Source: Polynucleobacter brandtiae (GTDB taxonomy: Bacteria; Pseudomonadota; Gammaproteobacteria; Burkholderiales; Burkholderiaceae). Taken from it: a stretch of DNA of 64,000 nt. Location: the NCBI RefSeq assembly GCF_002797575.1, contig NZ_PGTX01000003.1:248001-312000 (forward strand), written 5' to 3'. A program made the translations under genes and the position numbers. The notes beneath the pieces were generated by a model that saw nothing but the letters and a program-made list of their open reading frames with translations, made no database searches and was not told the DNA's origin. Shown one piece after another: positions 1 through 10,092 of the stretch (position 1 is its first letter; every line of letters begins with the position of its first letter).

Positions 1-852
1 GCTGCAGCTAGCTCAGACTTAGTTGGCCACTTGAACCTCATTCATCCCAGTCGAATTCAGATTTTTGGGGAACAAGAAGTCGTTTATCACGCAGAGTTAG
101 ACCAAAAACAAAGACAAGATCAAATTGCCAGCCTCATTTCCAAAACGCCACCCTGTGTGATTGTGGCTGATGGCAAGGCGGCTGATGCGGACCTTCAGCT
201 GTTTTGCCAAAGATCCTCAACACCCTTGTTCACAACTACTATTTCTGCTGCCGAGGTAATTGATCATTTGCGCACCTATCTGACTAAGATTGGCGCACCA
301 CAGATCACTATGCATGGTGTATTTATGGACATCCTTGGTTTAGGCGTGTTGATCACGGGAGAATCAGGCTTAGGAAAAAGTGAGCTAGGCTTAGAGCTCA
401 TTTCCCGAGGTCATGGCTTGGTCGCGGATGATGCAGTAGATTTTGCACGCCTTGGACCGGATTACATTGAAGGCCGTTGTCCAGTCATCCTGCGCAATCT
501 ACTAGAAGTACGCGGATTGGGTTTATTGGATATTCGGACGATTTTTGGCGAAACTGCCGTGCGGCGCAAGTTGAAATTACGTCTGATCGTTCAGCTAGTT
601 CGCCGCAACGATGGAGAGTTTGAACGCCTGCCACTAGAAACGCAACACATTAACGTTCTGGGTGTTCCCATCAGAACTGTCAAAATTCAAGTGGCTGCAG
701 GAAGAAACTTAGCTGTTCTAGTCGAGGCAGCGGTACGCAATACGATTTTGCAATTACGCGGCATCGATACCCTTAAGGAGTTTATTGAACGCCAGCGCTT
801 GCAGATGACTATAGAAGCTGAGTCCACTAAATTGCAAGGACGCCTGATTTAA
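1..852 (+). CDS. hprK: HPr kinase/phosphorylase, 5' end cut by window edge
   Basis: Bifunctional enzyme that phosphorylates HPr on its regulatory serine and removes that phosphate, in the cytoplasm. The frame is open from base 1 and the translation before the first TTG (position 31) reads [10 protein letters not shown], which continues the family's conserved N-terminal domain. The start therefore lies outside the window and the TTG is not the start. The Walker A loop GESGLGKS lies near visible residue 120, followed by the [13 protein letters not shown] segment and the family signature [15 protein letters not shown]. It sits 1 base before rapZ, the usual betaproteobacterial hprK-rapZ pair. Its substrate HPr is encoded at 32973-33242. 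Confidence 0.97.
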   Translation, partial: AAASSDLVGHLNLIHPSRIQIFGEQEVVYHAELDQKQRQDQIASLISKTPPCVIVADGKAADADLQLFCQRSSTPLFTTTISAAEVIDHLRTYLTKIGAPQITMHGVFMDILGLGVLITGESGLGKSELGLELISRGHGLVADDAVDFARLGPDYIEGRCPVILRNLLEVRGLGLLDIRTIFGETAVRRKLKLRLIVQLVRRNDGEFERLPLETQHINVLGVPIRTVKIQVAAGRNLAVLVEAAVRNTILQLRGIDTLKEFIERQRLQMTIEAESTKLQGRLI

Positions 853-853
853 T

Positions 854-1744
854 ATGCAAATTAATCTGATTACCGGCATCTCTGGCTCAGGTAAATCAGT
901 TGCACTCAGGGCGTTTGAAGACGCTGGCTACGATTGCGTTGATAACCTTCCAGTAACATTACTGGAAAGTCTCATCACTACGCTGGAAAAAGAGATGAGT
1001 GAGCGTGTAGCCGTAGCGATAGATGCTCGGCGCGGTCAATCTTTGACAGAGCTCCCCAAAATACTAGAAAACTTGCGTACCCATCACCAGGTAAGAATTG
1101 TCTTTTTAAATGCGGACACCAACACCCTCGTACAGCGCTTCTCAGAAACACGTCGACGTCACCCGCTCTCTGGAAAAACCAAGCAAACGCAAGCGGCCAC
1201 ACTGATTGAAGCTATTGATAAAGAACGTAACCTTCTAGAACCACTGCGAACACAAGCACACAGCATCGATACGAGCAATCTACCAGCACATGCATTGCGA
1301 TCTTGGATACAGGATTTACTGAAAGACAAGCCTCTTGGATTAACAGTCGTGTTTGAATCTTTTGGATTTAAAAAAGGAGTGCCCAGTGAAGCAGATCTGG
1401 TCTTTGATGTGCGCTGCCTGCCTAACCCCCACTATGACAAAGTATTGCGTCCGCTAACCGGAAAAGATCAGCCTGTAAAAGAATTTTTAGAGCAAATTCC
1501 GGAAGTCATCAGCATGGAAAAAGACATTACTCAGTTTATTGAGAAATGGCTGCCTCACTATATTGCAGATGGACGCAGTTATCTGACTATTGCCATTGGC
1601 TGTACCGGTGGACAGCATCGCTCTGTCTATCTGGTCGCTCGTATTGCCGATCACTTCTATGCAAAAAAATATTTAGGGGCATTGCAGATTAATTTTCTTA
1701 GTCGTCACCGTGAGCTAGACTCAATCCCTGCAGTAGCAATTTAA
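854..1744 (+). CDS. rapZ: RNase adapter protein RapZ (YvcJ family)
   Basis: RapZ/YvcJ-type nucleotide-binding protein. In Escherichia coli RapZ presents the sRNA GlmZ to RNase E and senses glucosamine-6-phosphate; whether that role holds in this organism is not shown by sequence. The 296-residue length is normal. A Walker A motif GISGSGKS lies at residues 8-15, and the C-terminal half carries the conserved IAIGCTGGQHRSVYL segment. It follows hprK by one base and is surely cotranscribed. Its last 47 bases overlap the 3' end of convergent mutY. Confidence 0.95.
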   Translation: MQINLITGISGSGKSVALRAFEDAGYDCVDNLPVTLLESLITTLEKEMSERVAVAIDARRGQSLTELPKILENLRTHHQVRIVFLNADTNTLVQRFSETRRRHPLSGKTKQTQAATLIEAIDKERNLLEPLRTQAHSIDTSNLPAHALRSWIQDLLKDKPLGLTVVFESFGFKKGVPSEADLVFDVRCLPNPHYDKVLRPLTGKDQPVKEFLEQIPEVISMEKDITQFIEKWLPHYIADGRSYLTIAIGCTGGQHRSVYLVARIADHFYAKKYLGALQINFLSRHRELDSIPAVAI

Positions 1745-2837
1745 TAGGCTGTGGCAAGCCGTATTTACCGAGCTGGTCCAAAGAAACCCACCTTAGATTT
1801 TCACTAGAAAATTCTAGCGCTTGGTTGACCGATACATGCCAGATTTGCATCCATAAACGTCTATGCGTAAAGACATGCTTAATTCGCTCACCTTGAATAA
1901 GGGTCTTGCAGTGTCGACCGATAGTCAAGTGATTTTCTTCCGGTAACGTCAGTGCAAGCAGGGCTTTACTTGTCATTTGAAGTGAGGCAACCTCATTCAA
2001 ACCCCCTGTCCTCCAAGGAGATTCGGGCAGAGACCAGAGGCCGCCCCAGATTGCTTTAGTAGGACGCTTTTGCAATAAGACAGCGTTGCCTCTTTGCAAT
2101 ACCATCATGTCGCAATCAAACTCTGGAGACTTTGCTTTGGGAGTTTTGCGAGGCAACTGTAAAACTTGATCACTTAAATTTGCTTGACACTGTTTTTCGA
2201 ATGGGCATTTCCGAGTCCCGCTGATACATACGGGCTTTCGAGAAGTGCACCAAGTTGCACCGAAGTCCATGAGTGCCTGGGTATATACCGGCATGTCATC
2301 GCGATGCTTTGGGAGGAGTTGCTCAGCCAGGCTCCACAGTAGATCATTAACTGCCTTCTCCTGAAGTGCGCCCTCAACCCCAAAAAGGCGAGCCAAGATG
2401 CGCTTGACATTAGCATCCAAAATGGGTGCTCGCTCTTGAAAAGCAAAAGCGGCAATTGCGCCTGCTGTTGAACGTCCAATCCCTTTTAACTGCTCGAGCA
2501 ACAAAGGATCACCTGGAAATTTCCCTAAAAAGCGCTCCATCACTTCAATAGAACATGCGTGCAAGTTTCTGGCGCGCGAGTAGTAACCTAATCCAGCCCA
2601 TTCAGCCAAGACATCATCGACTGGTGCCGCAGCCAATTTTTTTACCGTCGGAAAGCGTTTCATGAAGCGTGGATAACGCTCTAAGACAGTAGCCACTTGC
2701 GTTTGTTGTAACATGATTTCAGAAACCCAAACAGCATATGGATCTTTGACACCTTGCCAGGGCAATCCTTCGCGCCCATCCACTTGATGCCAAGCAATGA
2801 GTTTTTGGGGGAAACTGCTAATCAGCGTTTTTGACAT
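1698..2837 (-). CDS. mutY: A/G-specific adenine glycosylase MutY
   Basis: Removes adenine mispaired with 8-oxoguanine in the GO repair system. Visible features: catalytic Glu in SEIMLQQTQV (about residue 41), helix-hairpin-helix LKGIGRSTAGAIAAFAF, catalytic Asp in ILDANVKRILAR (about 140), and a C-terminal NUDIX-like recognition domain (about 240-379). The iron-sulfur loop is C-x6-C-x6-C-x5-C, whereas the family rule is C-x6-C-x2-C-x5-C, so four extra residues separate the second and third cysteines. The start overlaps the end of mutM by 16 bases (translational coupling likely) and the 3' end overlaps convergent rapZ by 47 bases. Length 379 is usual. Confidence 0.95.
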   Translation of the reverse strand: MSKTLISSFPQKLIAWHQVDGREGLPWQGVKDPYAVWVSEIMLQQTQVATVLERYPRFMKRFPTVKKLAAAPVDDVLAEWAGLGYYSRARNLHACSIEVMERFLGKFPGDPLLLEQLKGIGRSTAGAIAAFAFQERAPILDANVKRILARLFGVEGALQEKAVNDLLWSLAEQLLPKHRDDMPVYTQALMDFGATWCTSRKPVCISGTRKCPFEKQCQANLSDQVLQLPRKTPKAKSPEFDCDMMVLQRGNAVLLQKRPTKAIWGGLWSLPESPWRTGGLNEVASLQMTSKALLALTLPEENHLTIGRHCKTLIQGERIKHVFTHRRLWMQIWHVSVNQALEFSSENLRWVSLDQLGKYGLPQPIKLLLQGLSLAHGDD

Positions 2838-3658
2838 TTAACGCAAAAATATGTGGAGCGCTGACCTTGCACAATTTGTCTAATCGGGGTCTTGCAAACT
2901 TTACATGCCTGATCTTTGCGATCATAAACTTTCGTTTGCATCATGAAATGGCCTGGATCACCGGCACTATTCACAAAATCTTTTAGTGAACTGCCGCCAG
3001 CAGCAATCGCTTTTTTCAAAATAGACCGCACTGCGGCAGCCAAACGGGAGCACTGAGGACGGGTTAACTTACCGGCCGCCTTAGCCGGATGAATTCCAGC
3101 TTCAAATAAACTTTCCGAGCAATAAATATTGCCTACACCAACTACTGCTTGGCCAGCCAATAAAAATTGCTTCACCGCAACACTCCGCTTACGAGACTGT
3201 CGATACAAAATCTCTGTACCCAACTCTTCTGCAAACTCTGGGGATAATGGCTCAACTCCTAATTTTTGTAATAGGGTATTTTTCTCAACAGGTCCTGCTG
3301 ATTTAGGGTGCCACAAAACAGCGCCAAATTTACGTGGATCATGCAAACGCAAGCTCAACTCACCAAACTCAAATGTAACGCGGTCATGCAGCTTGAGGGC
3401 ATCGCCACTAGGCAATACGCGCAGGGTTCCAGTCATGCCCAAATGAATGAGCAAATGACCCGCATCCATTTCAATCAATAAGTACTTTCCGCGACGCTCA
3501 ATTCCCCAGACTTTCTGACCCGGCAACCATTTTTCTAGCTGCGCAGGGACTGGCCAACGTAAGCGACCATCAATGACATTGACTGCGCTGATGGTTCGCC
3601 CATCTAAATGGGGTTTGATACCCAAACGGGTAACTTCGACTTCGGGGAGCTCCGGCAT
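2822..3658 (-). CDS. mutM: Formamidopyrimidine-DNA glycosylase MutM/Fpg
   Basis: Bifunctional glycosylase/AP lyase that excises 8-oxoguanine and formamidopyrimidines. The protein begins MPELPEVEV, giving the catalytic Pro2 and Glu3 after Met removal. A C-terminal zinc finger C-x2-C-x16-C-x2-C closes the 278-residue chain (about residues 251-275). It is the first gene of a mutM-mutY operon, so two arms of the GO system are cotranscribed. It is divergent from the TPR-LolB gene with only 29 bases between the starts, so the promoters of both must be packed there or overlap coding sequence. Confidence 0.97.
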   Translation of the reverse strand: MPELPEVEVTRLGIKPHLDGRTISAVNVIDGRLRWPVPAQLEKWLPGQKVWGIERRGKYLLIEMDAGHLLIHLGMTGTLRVLPSGDALKLHDRVTFEFGELSLRLHDPRKFGAVLWHPKSAGPVEKNTLLQKLGVEPLSPEFAEELGTEILYRQSRKRSVAVKQFLLAGQAVVGVGNIYCSESLFEAGIHPAKAAGKLTRPQCSRLAAAVRSILKKAIAAGGSSLKDFVNSAGDPGHFMMQTKVYDRKDQACKVCKTPIRQIVQGQRSTYFCVKCQKR

Positions 3659-3687
3659 GAATGCATTGTAGATTCGCGGATTAGAAT

Positions 3688-5181
3688 ATGCTTATGATTC
3701 CATTTTTTATTAAATCGCACTTTCGAGACTTATTGCTCGCTGCCAGTCTAGGAATCTGCTTATTTACCGGCCAGGCCCTTGCCAAAACCAATAGTATCGA
3801 AAGCGGTGAGGCGATATTTGAGGTTTTAGCCTCTGAAATTGCCCTGCAGCGCGGAGAAGCAGGTCTTGCCTACAAAACCTACTTGGAGCTCGCACGCCAG
3901 CTAGATGATCCCCGCCTCGCACAAAGGGCCATGGAAATCGCCATTAACGCAGGCGCTCCCGATCTAGCCCTTCAGGCGGCTCAAGCCTGGGATAGTCTTG
4001 CTGGCCCTAAGCAGACCAAGCCAAAAGAAGTGTTGATCACGCTTCTAATTTTGAATCAGCGTTGGTCGGATGCGGTACAGCCTGCTATAGACCTGTTGCG
4101 TCAGCAAACCCCTGCTCAACGAGAAATCACCCTCCAGCAAATCCAAGCATTGCTAGCGAAAGCAAAAGATGAGTCCGAAGCATTGCGGGCTTTCTATGAG
4201 ATTGCTTCTTCTCAAAAACCCCTCCCAAAAGATTTGGGGCTCATGTACACCTACGCTATGTCTGCCGAAAAGGCTGGCCAGATTGACGTCATGGAAAAAA
4301 CATTACGAGAAATCTTGCGTATCGACCCTAATAATGTCAATAGCTTGAATGCGCTTGGGTACGCTATGGCTGATCGCAATCAAAAGCTGCCCGAGGCATT
4401 AAAGCTCATTAGTAAAGCGCATCAGCTATCACCCAAAGATGGTTTTATTTTAGACAGTCTAGGTTGGGTGAACTTTCGCATGGGTAAAAATGCGCTGGCG
4501 TTAGAACAACTTGAGCAGGCATTTAATATCAAACCTGAGGCAGACATTGCCGCCCATATTGGCGAAGTCCTGTGGGTAATGAATCGACCCACCGAAGCGG
4601 AGGCTATTTGGCGCAAAGGCCAACTACTCGATGCTAACAATCCCACACTTAAAGAAACGGTAAAACGCTTAAAGCCGGATTGGTCTGTAGCGTATACCGC
4701 CCTCAAAGGCACATGGGATGGGCGTTTCTCGGTGAAGGTTACCGGGCTTACTGAAGGAAACAATCAAGGTGGCTCGGGTGGATTTTCACTAACTCAAGAT
4801 GCGCTCATTGATGTACTTGAAATTCGAAACCCTATGGGTGGATCGATTGCAAAAATAATAATTAAGCCAGGTGAGGCTATCTTAGAGCGTGATGGCCAAA
4901 TAGTAACTGCGATTGATGCAGATACTCTGATTCAGAATACCTTAGGGCTACCTTTGCCAGCGCGTGGATTGTCTGACTGGCTTAGAGGAAATATTCGTCC
5001 AGGCACTAACGCTAGTGTTGAACGAAATATGCAAGGTCAAGTTGATAAAATTACTCAAGACGGTTGGGTTCTTAACTACGTCTGGGGAAATTCTCAGCGT
5101 CTAGAAAAACTAACGATGATGCGTAGCTCCAATGTTGGGTCGATTGATATTCGCCTGATTTTTGATGCCTCGAATGACTGA
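3688..5181 (+). CDS. TPR protein fused to a LolB domain
   Basis: One 497-residue frame combines an N-terminal signal sequence (about 1-33, Sec-type cleavage after QALA), tetratricopeptide-like helical repeats (about 37-335), and a C-terminal domain (about 343-497) matching LolB, the outer-membrane receptor that inserts lipoproteins. LolB marks are WDGRFSVKV, EIRNPMGG and LPLPARGLSDWLRG. In related bacteria I would expect a TPR gene followed by a separate lolB with its own lipobox, then ispE. Here there is no stop or lipobox between the parts. The only N-terminal Cys is in LGIC, a poor lipobox. It overlaps ispE by 8 bases. LolB function is inferred. Confidence 0.85.
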   Translation: MLMIPFFIKSHFRDLLLAASLGICLFTGQALAKTNSIESGEAIFEVLASEIALQRGEAGLAYKTYLELARQLDDPRLAQRAMEIAINAGAPDLALQAAQAWDSLAGPKQTKPKEVLITLLILNQRWSDAVQPAIDLLRQQTPAQREITLQQIQALLAKAKDESEALRAFYEIASSQKPLPKDLGLMYTYAMSAEKAGQIDVMEKTLREILRIDPNNVNSLNALGYAMADRNQKLPEALKLISKAHQLSPKDGFILDSLGWVNFRMGKNALALEQLEQAFNIKPEADIAAHIGEVLWVMNRPTEAEAIWRKGQLLDANNPTLKETVKRLKPDWSVAYTALKGTWDGRFSVKVTGLTEGNNQGGSGGFSLTQDALIDVLEIRNPMGGSIAKIIIKPGEAILERDGQIVTAIDADTLIQNTLGLPLPARGLSDWLRGNIRPGTNASVERNMQGQVDKITQDGWVLNYVWGNSQRLEKLTMMRSSNVGSIDIRLIFDASND

Positions 5182-6076
5182 AGAAAAATCTATAAACACT
5201 CTTTGCAAAGATAGCTTGCAACTTCGCTGCCCTGCGAAACTTAATCTCTTTCTGCATATCGTGGGGCAACGTTCTGATGGCTACCATTCACTGCAATCTG
5301 TTTTTCAACTGATTGATTGGTGCGACATTCTCACACTTAGACGAATTCCAGAAAATAAGATTCGTCGCATTAACCCGATCCCTGGGGTCCCCCCAGAACA
5401 TGATCTAGTGGTTCGTGCGGCCCACCTATTAAAAGATTTTTGCCAAATAGATCAAGGGGTTGAAATCGACCTGACCAAAACAATCCCAATAGGTGCTGGC
5501 CTTGGGGGTGGATCCTCGGATGCGGCGTGTACCTTGACTGGCCTTAATCAACTCTGGAACCTTAAATTAGATATCCCAACCCTCAGTCAACTTGGACTAA
5601 AACTCGGTGCCGATGTTCCCTTCTTTGTTTATGGTCAAAATGCTTTCGTAGAAGGAATTGGAGAGCAAATACGGGCAATACCCCTGGAAACTCAAGACTT
5701 TGTGGTCATTTTCCCCAATAAGGGCATTGCGACTGCTCAAATTTTTCAGAGCCCTGAATTGACCCGAGACCACGCTCCGATTACAATTGATGACTTTCTT
5801 GCATCACCAAGCGCATTTCGATCGAATGATTGTCAGGCGGCAGCGGTGCAAAAATGTCCTGAAGTGAAGCAAGCATTAGATTGGATTGCCGAGGTAGTGC
5901 CGAATGCGGCGCCTTGCATGTCCGGCTCTGGAAGTAGCGTGTTTTCAGCCTTAGACCCTAAGACTGACAGCGCCAAACTAGAAAATCTTCTGCAAAATCT
6001 TCCAAAAGGATGGATAGGTCGAATTGTTAGGGGCTTAAATAAAAATCCCGCTTACAATTTGATTTCTTCAGAATGA
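5174..6076 (+). CDS. ispE: 4-diphosphocytidyl-2-C-methyl-D-erythritol kinase IspE
   Basis: GHMP kinase that phosphorylates CDP-methylerythritol in the non-mevalonate isoprenoid pathway. It has the N-terminal CPAKLNLFLHI motif, the glycine-rich ATP loop PIGAGLGGGSSDAA near residue 100, and the C-terminal GSGSSVFSAL motif. The start at 5174 (ATGACTGA) overlaps the upstream stop by 8 bases; a TTG at 5162 and an ATG at 5165 are in frame but would lengthen the overlap. About 300 residues is normal. tRNA-Gln follows immediately, as in many betaproteobacteria. Confidence 0.95.
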   Translation: MTEEKSINTLCKDSLQLRCPAKLNLFLHIVGQRSDGYHSLQSVFQLIDWCDILTLRRIPENKIRRINPIPGVPPEHDLVVRAAHLLKDFCQIDQGVEIDLTKTIPIGAGLGGGSSDAACTLTGLNQLWNLKLDIPTLSQLGLKLGADVPFFVYGQNAFVEGIGEQIRAIPLETQDFVVIFPNKGIATAQIFQSPELTRDHAPITIDDFLASPSAFRSNDCQAAAVQKCPEVKQALDWIAEVVPNAAPCMSGSGSSVFSALDPKTDSAKLENLLQNLPKGWIGRIVRGLNKNPAYNLISSE

Positions 6077-6081
6077 GCTGT

Positions 6082-6158
6082 AGGGGAATCGCCAAGCTGG
6101 TTAAGGCACTGGATTTTGATTCCAGCATGCGAAGGTTCGAATCCTTCTTCCCCTGCCA
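6082..6158 (+). tRNA. tRNA-Gln (anticodon TTG), CCA encoded
   Basis: Complete cloverleaf. Acceptor stem AGGGGAA pairs with TTCCCCT, with discriminator G and encoded CCA at 6156-6158. The anticodon stem CTGGA/TCCAG encloses loop TTTTGAT, with anticodon TTG at 6116-6118. The T-arm GAAGG-TTCGAAT-CCTTC is intact. It lies between ispE and prs, a usual betaproteobacterial position. Confidence 0.97.
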
Positions 6159-6218
6159 AATACTGTAGATAACACCAAAATACATCCATTCAAACCCCAC
6201 CTCATACCCAAAACGCCT

Positions 6219-7187
6219 ATGTCCGCCACAATGAATGTTGATCTATTGACCCTATTTACCGGTAATGCAAACCCGGTGTTGGCCCATGCGGTTGCTAAAG
6301 AGCTCAATCTCTCGATGGGTAAAGCGTTTGTAGGTCGCTTCTCTGATGGCGAAATTCAGGTGGAAATACAAGAAAACGTCCGCGGTAAAAATGTGGTGGT
6401 GATGCAATCGACTTGCGCCCCTACTAACGATAGCTTGATGGAGCTCATGATCATGATTGATGCCCTCAAACGCGCCTCGGCAGGTCGCATCACTGCAGTA
6501 ATCCCTTACTTTGGCTATGCCAGGCAGGATCGTCGTCCCCGCTCAGCGCGCGTCGCCATCTCCGCCAGAATCGTTGCGAATATGCTGCAATCTGTTGCTG
6601 GCGTTGAGCGCGTTCTGACGATGGACCTTCACGCTGACCAAATTCAAGGATTTTTTGATATTCCGGTCGACAATATTTACTCATCCCCGGTCCTACTTGC
6701 TGACTTGCAGGCTCAGAAGACCCAAAAAGATCTCATTATTGTTTCCCCAGACATTGGCGGCGTTGTTCGTGCTCGCGCCATGGCAAAACAATTAGGTACT
6801 GATTTAGCCATTATTGATAAACGCCGTCCTAAGGCAAATGTATCCGAAGTAATGCATTTAATTGGTGAAGTTGAAGGTCGCCATTGCGTAATCATGGATG
6901 ACATCATTGATACCGGCGGCACGCTCTGTAAGGCCGCAGAAGCGCTCAAGGAGCGTGGTGCCAAAGGCGTTACCGCATATTGCACCCACGCCGTCCTTTC
7001 AGGCGGTGCCGTAGCGCGTATCGCCGCCTCCGATCTAGATGAACTCGTAGTCACCGACACGATTCCATTAACACCAGAGGCACTAAAAGTGGCAAAGATT
7101 CGCCAATTAAGCGTCGCTCCTATCCTTGCTGAAACCCTTTCTCGCATTTGTAAGGGCGATTCAGTGATGTCCATGTTTGCCGAATAA
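6219..7187 (+). CDS. prs: Ribose-phosphate pyrophosphokinase (PRPP synthetase)
   Basis: Makes PRPP from ribose 5-phosphate and ATP for purine, pyrimidine, histidine, tryptophan and NAD synthesis. Class I signatures are present: [10 protein letters not shown] at the N-terminus, the flexible-loop YARQDRRPR segment, [12 protein letters not shown] (PRPP synthetase signature) and the PRPP-binding loop DDIIDTGGT near residue 228. The 322-residue length is slightly above the common 310-320. A second in-frame ATG four codons in is an alternative start. It sits between tRNA-Gln and rplY. Confidence 0.97.
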   Translation: MSATMNVDLLTLFTGNANPVLAHAVAKELNLSMGKAFVGRFSDGEIQVEIQENVRGKNVVVMQSTCAPTNDSLMELMIMIDALKRASAGRITAVIPYFGYARQDRRPRSARVAISARIVANMLQSVAGVERVLTMDLHADQIQGFFDIPVDNIYSSPVLLADLQAQKTQKDLIIVSPDIGGVVRARAMAKQLGTDLAIIDKRRPKANVSEVMHLIGEVEGRHCVIMDDIIDTGGTLCKAAEALKERGAKGVTAYCTHAVLSGGAVARIAASDLDELVVTDTIPLTPEALKVAKIRQLSVAPILAETLSRICKGDSVMSMFAE

Positions 7188-7324
7188 GTCAAAAAAAGCC
7201 CTTCAAAGCCTGTTTTTAATCATTTTTAGCCTCTCAGAGGTGTAAATCTCTATTCCCACGATATAATTAAAGGCTTTTCTGTTTGGTCGCGAACGGAAAT
7301 TAACCTTAATTTTAGGAATCGAAT

Positions 7325-7954
7325 ATGAACGTAGTAGCCTTTAAAAGAAGCGTACAGGGAACGGGTGCGAGCCGCCGTCTGCGCATCGCCGGTAAAACTC
7401 CGGGAATCATTTATGGCGGTAAAGACGCTGTATCCGTAATTGAGTTAGATCACAACGCACTGTTTCATGCTCTCCGCAAGGAAGCCTTCCACTCTTCCAT
7501 TCTCGATCTTGATGTCGACGGCAAAACTGAAAAAGTATTGTTGCGCGATTATCAGATGCATCCTTTTAAGCCTTTGGTTTTGCACATTGACTTTCAGCGT
7601 GTATCTGCAACTGAAAAAGTGCATATGCGCGTTCCGTTGCATTACATCAATGCTGAAGCTGCTCCTGCAGTCAAACTGCAAGGTGCAGTAGTTAGTCATA
7701 TTGCTACTGAATTGGAAGTGTCTTGCTTACCAGCAGACCTGCCAGGATTCATTGAAGTTGACTTGAGCGGCATTGAAGTGGGTCGCGGTATTCATGCAAA
7801 AGACATCGCACTACCAAAAGGCGTTTCCCTGGTATTGCATGTTGAGCAAGAAAACCCTGTGTTAGCTAACGCACGTATTCCAACTGTGAAATCTGCTGAC
7901 ACTGAAGCAGCTCCGGCTACTGCAGCGGCAGCGGCTCCAAAAGATAAAGCTTAA
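7325..7954 (+). CDS. rplY: 50S ribosomal protein L25/TL5/CTC family
   Basis: 5S rRNA-binding ribosomal protein of the long (CTC/TL5) form with two domains: an N-terminal L25 domain (about 1-95, [17 protein letters not shown]) and a C-terminal beta domain (about 100-185). The last 20 residues are an Ala-rich, disordered-looking tail. The 209-residue length fits the long form. The prs-rplY gap is 137 bases, so rplY may have its own promoter; a TATAAT hexamer occurs at 7262-7267, without a convincing -35. A good terminator follows at 7987. Confidence 0.96.
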   Translation: MNVVAFKRSVQGTGASRRLRIAGKTPGIIYGGKDAVSVIELDHNALFHALRKEAFHSSILDLDVDGKTEKVLLRDYQMHPFKPLVLHIDFQRVSATEKVHMRVPLHYINAEAAPAVKLQGAVVSHIATELEVSCLPADLPGFIEVDLSGIEVGRGIHAKDIALPKGVSLVLHVEQENPVLANARIPTVKSADTEAAPATAAAAAPKDKA

Positions 7955-7986
7955 TCATTTAAGCCTCATCTTCGCGACAGAGAAGG

Positions 7987-8013
7987 CCCGCTTGATAGCG
8001 GGTTTTCTTTTTT
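7987..8013 (+). terminator. Rho-independent terminator after rplY
   Basis: A short GC stem CCCGC-TTGATA-GCGGG is followed directly by TTTTCTTTTTT. It lies 32 bases after the rplY stop and before pth, so it should end the ispE-prs-rplY transcript. Confidence 0.8.
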
Positions 8014-8044
8014 GTGAAAATGCTTTTATTCTTGAGCTCACATC

Positions 8045-8641
8045 ATGACTAAATTAATTATTGGCCTTGGTAATCCTGGCGAAGAACATATGGAAGATCG
8101 GCATAATGCTGGCTTTTGGTTTGTTGACGCCCTTGCAAAACAACTGCAGGTTCGCTTTGAAACAGAAAAACGCTTTCATGGAAAAGTAGCGAAAGCCCGC
8201 TGGGAAGGTGAAGATCTCTACTTACTTAAGCCTAGTACCTATATGAACCTGAGCGGTCAAGCAGTTGGAGCACTCTGCCGCTTTCATAAAATTGCGCCCA
8301 AAGATATTTTAGTTATTCAAGATGAGCTAGATATTAAGCCTGGTACTGCACGCCTGAAACTGGGTGGTGGCACAGGTGGACATAACGGCTTAAAAGATAT
8401 TCAAGCTCATCTGGGCACTCCCGACTACTGGCGGCTTCGTCTGGGTATCGGTCATCCACGTGATCTCGCTGCTGAAGGTGCTCGCCCTATGGAGGTAGCC
8501 GACTACGTACTAAGAAGGCCATTACAAGCGGAGCAAAAGCAGATCGCCGCCAGTATCGAAGATGGTTTACAGATTCTGTCGCTGCTAATGAAGGGTGATC
8601 CACAAGCCGCCATGTTAGAACTGCACTCCAAAGTCAATTAA
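8045..8641 (+). CDS. pth: Peptidyl-tRNA hydrolase
   Basis: Recycles peptidyl-tRNA released from stalled ribosomes. The family core is complete: GLGNPG with the conserved Asn at residues 7-12, RHNAGFWFVD with catalytic His, DELDIKPGTARLK with the conserved Asp, and GGTGGHNGLKDI with the second Asn. The 198-residue length is normal. It follows the rplY terminator and converges on the ferredoxin gene with only 4 bases between stops. Confidence 0.97.
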   Translation: MTKLIIGLGNPGEEHMEDRHNAGFWFVDALAKQLQVRFETEKRFHGKVAKARWEGEDLYLLKPSTYMNLSGQAVGALCRFHKIAPKDILVIQDELDIKPGTARLKLGGGTGGHNGLKDIQAHLGTPDYWRLRLGIGHPRDLAAEGARPMEVADYVLRRPLQAEQKQIAASIEDGLQILSLLMKGDPQAAMLELHSKVN

Positions 8642-8645
8642 AGCG

Positions 8646-8915
<270 letters not shown>

Positions 8916-8930
8916 TTATATACCGATTTA

Positions 8931-9461
<531 letters not shown>

Positions 9462-9471
9462 TTAGTCTTTT

Positions 9472-10092
9472 TTAGATCGCTTTAGACCGAAATAAACAAG
9501 CCTTCACCTGGCCAGCCTCTAAGTACTTCTTGCAGTGCCATTCTGGCACCAGCGCCTCTAACTCCTCACGACTACGACTAGCTGGAAATTCTACATAAAT
9601 TCCACCACCAGCAGTGTCATCACAGATGCGAGCAGCCTCAAATAGGGCCTGATCCAGTAATGCTCCCTCCTGAAAAGGAGGGTCAATAAAAATCAAATTA
9701 CTAGAACCATCTATTTGATACTTTAGAAATTCCAAACTATCTGCCTGAGTAATGTATACCTCTCCTGGAGCTGGAGAAGACTGAAGTAAGGCGAAGTTTT
9801 TTGAGAGATTGGCTACTGCTTTCTTATCTTTTTCTAATAGGACCACCTTATCAGCGTGTCGTGATGCCGCTTCAAAACCCAGGGCACCAGTACCAGCGAA
9901 TAAGTCGAGGCAACGTAAGCCCACTAAATCTTGCCCTAGCCAGTTGAATAAGGTTTCACGAACACGATCTGTAGTGGGACGTAGGCCAGGTAAATCCAAC
10001 ACATTGATTAATCGACTGCGCCAGATACCCCCAATAATACGTATCTTTTGAGGTGCCTCTGTGCGATTTTTTGGCTTGACCGATTTATTTAT
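9472..10092 (-). CDS. rsmD: 16S rRNA (guanine966-N2)-methyltransferase RsmD, non-canonical start
   Basis: Methylates G966 of 16S rRNA. Motifs: PGLRPTTDRVRETLFNWL, SAM loop CLDLFAGTGALGFEA, and catalytic IFIDPPF. The first ATG/GTG/TTG codon in frame is GTG at 10002, which would remove the conserved RIIGGIWRSRL block encoded in frame just upstream (10043-10011). The open frame runs to a stop just upstream of 10092 without any ATG, GTG or TTG. An ATA at 10092-10090 has the Shine-Dalgarno sequence TAGGAG six bases before it and gives a 206-residue protein of normal length, so I place the start there. It overlaps the end of the M16 gene by 8 bases. Confidence 0.75.
   Translation of the reverse strand: MNKSVKPKNRTEAPQKIRIIGGIWRSRLINVLDLPGLRPTTDRVRETLFNWLGQDLVGLRCLDLFAGTGALGFEAASRHADKVVLLEKDKKAVANLSKNFALLQSSPAPGEVYITQADSLEFLKYQIDGSSNLIFIDPPFQEGALLDQALFEAARICDDTAGGGIYVEFPASRSREELEALVPEWHCKKYLEAGQVKACLFRSKAI

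Noticed and set aside
7467..7691. ORFs in other frames inside rplY
   Set aside because: They overlap a clear ribosomal protein gene completely and resemble no family.
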